6,993 nucleotides of DNA from Streptomyces lilacinus (GTDB taxonomy: Bacteria > Actinomycetota > Actinomycetes > Streptomycetales > Streptomycetaceae): NCBI GenBank assembly GCA_000715685.1, contig KL569393.1, forward strand, positions 26,865 to 33,857. The letters run 5' to 3'. Within the stretch, counting starts at the first letter, position 1, and the number at the start of each line of letters is the position of its first letter. Below the pieces are notes generated by a model. It did not search any database, was not told the origin of the DNA, and saw only the letters and a list, made by a program, of their open reading frames with translations. This document shows positions 5,045 to 6,993 of this stretch, one piece after another. A program made the translations under genes and the position numbers.

Positions 5045-6874
5045 GTGGCGCGCAGCAGTGCGGCTCCCACCACCCCCACCAATCACCAGGAGCTCATCGC
5101 CTGGGTCGATGAGATCGCCGCCCTCACCCAGCCGGACCGGGTGGTCTGGTGCGACGGGTCCGAGGCCGAGTACGAGCGCCTGTGCGAGGAGCTCGTCGCC
5201 AAGGGCACCTTCCGGAAGCTCGACCCGGTCAAGCGCCCCAACTCCTACTACGCCGCCTCCGACCCCACCGACGTCGCGCGCGTGGAGGACCGCACCTTCA
5301 TCTGCTCCGAGAAGGAGGAGGACGCGGGCCCGACGAACCACTGGAAGGCCCCCGCCGAGATGCGGGAGATCTTCGCGGGCAAGGACGGGAACGGCGGCAT
5401 CTTCCGCGGCTCCATGCGCGGCCGCACCATGTACGTCGTGCCCTTCTGCATGGGCCCGCTCGGCTCGCCGCTGTCCGCCATCGGCGTCGAGATCACCGAC
5501 TCCGCCTACGTCGCCGTCTCGATGCGCACCATGACCCGCATGGGCCAGCCCGTCCTCGACGAGCTCGGCACCGACGGCTTCTTCGTCAAGGCCGTCCACA
5601 CCCTCGGCGCGCCGCTCGCCGAGGGCGAGGCCGACGTCCCGTGGCCGTGCAACAGCACCAAGTACATCTCGCACTTCCCCGAGGACCGCGAGATCTGGTC
5701 CTACGGCTCCGGCTACGGCGGCAACGCCCTGCTGGGCAAGAAGTGCTACGCCCTGCGCATCGCCTCGGTCATGGCGCGGGACGAGGGCTGGCTCGCCGAG
5801 CACATGCTCATCCTCAAGCTCACCCCGCCGCAGGGCGAGGCGAAGTACGTCGCCGCCGCCTTCCCCTCCGCCTGCGGCAAGACCAACCTCGCCATGCTGG
5901 AGCCCACGATCTCCGGCTGGACCGTGGAGACCATCGGCGACGACATCGCCTGGATGCGCTTCGGCGAGGACGGCCGCCTCTACGCCATCAACCCCGAGGC
6001 CGGCTTCTTCGGCGTCGCCCCCGGCACCGGCGAGAACACCAACGCCAACGCCATGAAGACCCTCTGGGGCAACTCCGTCTTCACCAACGTCGCCCTCACC
6101 GACGACAACGACGTGTGGTGGGAGGGCATGACCGACGAGCAGCCCGCCCACCTGACGGACTGGAAGGGCAACGACTGGACGCCGGCCTCCGGCACCCCCG
6201 CCGCCCACCCCAACGCCCGCTTCACCGTCCCCGCCTCGCAGTGCCCGATCATCGCGCCCGAGTGGGAGGACCCCAAGGGCGTGCCGATCTCGGCCATCCT
6301 CTTCGGCGGCCGCCGCGCCTCGGCCGTACCGCTGGTGACCGAGTCCTTCACCTGGCAGCACGGCGTCTTCCTCGGCGCCAACGTCGCCTCCGAGAAGACC
6401 GCCGCCGCCGAGGGCAAGGTCGGCGAGCTGCGCCGCGACCCCTTCGCCATGCTGCCGTTCTGCGGCTACAACATGGGCGACTACATGGGCCACTGGATCA
6501 AGGTCGGCGCCGACAAGGACCCGGCGAAGCTGCCGAAGATCTACTACGTGAACTGGTTCCGCAAGAACGACGCGGGCCAGTTCGTGTGGCCGGGCTTCGG
6601 CGAGAACAGCCGCGTCCTGAAGTGGATCGTCGAGCGCCTCGACGGCAAGGCCGAGGGCGTCGAGACCCCCATCGGCATCCTCCCGACCCGCGAGGCCCTC
6701 GACACCGACGGCCTGAACCTGGCGGACGACGACCTCGACTTCCTCCTCACCGTCGACAAGGACGTCTGGCGCGAGGAGGCCTCCCTGGTCCCCGAGCACC
6801 TCAACACCTTCGGCGACCACACCCCGAAGGAGCTGTGGGACGAGTACCGCGCGCTGGTCCAGCGCCTGGGCTGA
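5045..6874 (+). CDS. pckG: Phosphoenolpyruvate carboxykinase (GTP)
   Basis: A 609-residue cytoplasmic enzyme of the standard GTP-dependent PEPCK length. It interconverts oxaloacetate plus GTP with phosphoenolpyruvate, GDP and CO2, at the TCA cycle/gluconeogenesis junction. Diagnostic motifs: [13 protein letters not shown] (Y224-GGN) in the substrate site, the P-loop FPSACGKTN at residues 273-281 with the hyper-reactive Cys277, GDDIAWM (metal site), [21 protein letters not shown], the flexible-lid region around [39 protein letters not shown] and the guanine-site segment NWFRKN. No active-site residue appears missing. The start is GTG 5045, with GGAG at 5036-5039 five bases upstream; the protein then begins [17 protein letters not shown], the expected N-terminus. 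A frame open back to 4961 adds nothing family-like. Third positions are almost entirely G/C, as for a core, well-expressed gene. It is monocistronic, ended by the hairpin at 6901-6942. Confidence 0.98.
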   Translation: MARSSAAPTTPTNHQELIAWVDEIAALTQPDRVVWCDGSEAEYERLCEELVAKGTFRKLDPVKRPNSYYAASDPTDVARVEDRTFICSEKEEDAGPTNHWKAPAEMREIFAGKDGNGGIFRGSMRGRTMYVVPFCMGPLGSPLSAIGVEITDSAYVAVSMRTMTRMGQPVLDELGTDGFFVKAVHTLGAPLAEGEADVPWPCNSTKYISHFPEDREIWSYGSGYGGNALLGKKCYALRIASVMARDEGWLAEHMLILKLTPPQGEAKYVAAAFPSACGKTNLAMLEPTISGWTVETIGDDIAWMRFGEDGRLYAINPEAGFFGVAPGTGENTNANAMKTLWGNSVFTNVALTDDNDVWWEGMTDEQPAHLTDWKGNDWTPASGTPAAHPNARFTVPASQCPIIAPEWEDPKGVPISAILFGGRRASAVPLVTESFTWQHGVFLGANVASEKTAAAEGKVGELRRDPFAMLPFCGYNMGDYMGHWIKVGADKDPAKLPKIYYVNWFRKNDAGQFVWPGFGENSRVLKWIVERLDGKAEGVETPIGILPTREALDTDGLNLADDDLDFLLTVDKDVWREEASLVPEHLNTFGDHTPKELWDEYRALVQRLG

Positions 6875-6900
6875 GGCCTCTGTCCCACCCTGGGACGCAT

Positions 6901-6942
6901 CCCGCTCCCGTCCGCAGCGCAATGGCTGAGGACGGGAGCGGG
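6901..6942 (+). terminator. Strong intrinsic-type terminator hairpin after pckG
   Basis: CCCGCTCCCGTCC (6901-6913) pairs perfectly over 13 bp with GGACGGGAGCGGG (6930-6942). Inside the loop, CAGC (6915-6918) pairs with GCTG (6925-6928), so the stem continues past one G/A mismatch to a 6-base loop. It begins 26 bases after the pckG stop. There is no T-run on either side, the I-shaped form common in Streptomyces. Being symmetric, it could also stop transcription arriving from the right. Confidence 0.88.
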
Positions 6943-6993
6943 CTCCGGCCAGGCGGTCAGTTCATGGAGGCTGTGCCGCCTCCCCAGCATGTG

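Noticed and set aside
4826..6922. 698-codon open frame on the minus strand opposite pckG
   Set aside because: It is a mirror of the pckG codon bias in a high-GC genome. The translation is Val/Gly/Ala/Glu low-complexity with no domain, while the + strand matches PEPCK end to end.
1..6993. CRISPR array, tRNA, rRNA, insertion sequence or attachment site
   Set aside because: Reading both strands gave no spaced direct-repeat array, no tRNA-like cloverleaf, no transposase gene and no terminal repeats apart from the adapter's mosaic end.

Overview
The window is high-GC actinobacterial chromosome, most probably Streptomyces. Coding frames have almost exclusively G or C in the third codon position, there is a DUF397 gene (a family largely confined to Streptomyces and relatives), and the phosphoenolpyruvate carboxykinase is of the GTP-dependent type. 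The first 19 bases are the Tn5/Nextera mosaic-end sequence, so position 1 is very likely an untrimmed contig end and nothing genomic should be read from it.

Layout. Positions 20-867 form a small accessory block on the + strand: the 3' end of an unrecognised gene containing a TTA leucine codon, a GTGA-overlapping 28-residue hydrophobic peptide, a DUF397 protein, and a 56-residue Cys4 zinc-ribbon protein 11 bases after it. Next is a DUF255/SPATA20-type thioredoxin-fold protein (948-2984, +). It converges on a TetR-family repressor (3006-3629, -). A small membrane protein with a hexapeptide-repeat tail (3777-4076, +) diverges from the repressor and overlaps tail-to-tail with a hemolysin III/PAQR membrane protein (4008-4778, -). 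Across a 266-base divergent intergenic region lies pckG (5045-6874, +), closed by a strong 13-bp-stem hairpin at 6901-6942.

How the genes relate. The right half looks like ordinary core chromosome: a gluconeogenic/anaplerotic enzyme beside a membrane-homeostasis protein, each with its own promoter region. The TetR gene and the small membrane protein share a 147-base divergent region holding a perfect 15-base inverted repeat, so they may form a repressor-target pair. The left end resembles the many small DUF397-containing loci of Streptomyces.

No wholly new multi-gene system is evident. The most unusual signals are (a) an abrupt change in third-position composition inside the DUF255 gene near base 1740 (33 of 264 codons end in A/T before it, 10 of about 415 after it, by hand count), coinciding with a poorly conserved stretch beside a conserved motif; (b) an 18-base tandem repeat of five units whose last unit exactly encodes the end of the hemolysin III gene on the opposite strand; (c) palindromic operator-like sites in both divergent intergenic regions; and (d) a chain of mini-ORFs overlapping by ATGA in the pckG leader.
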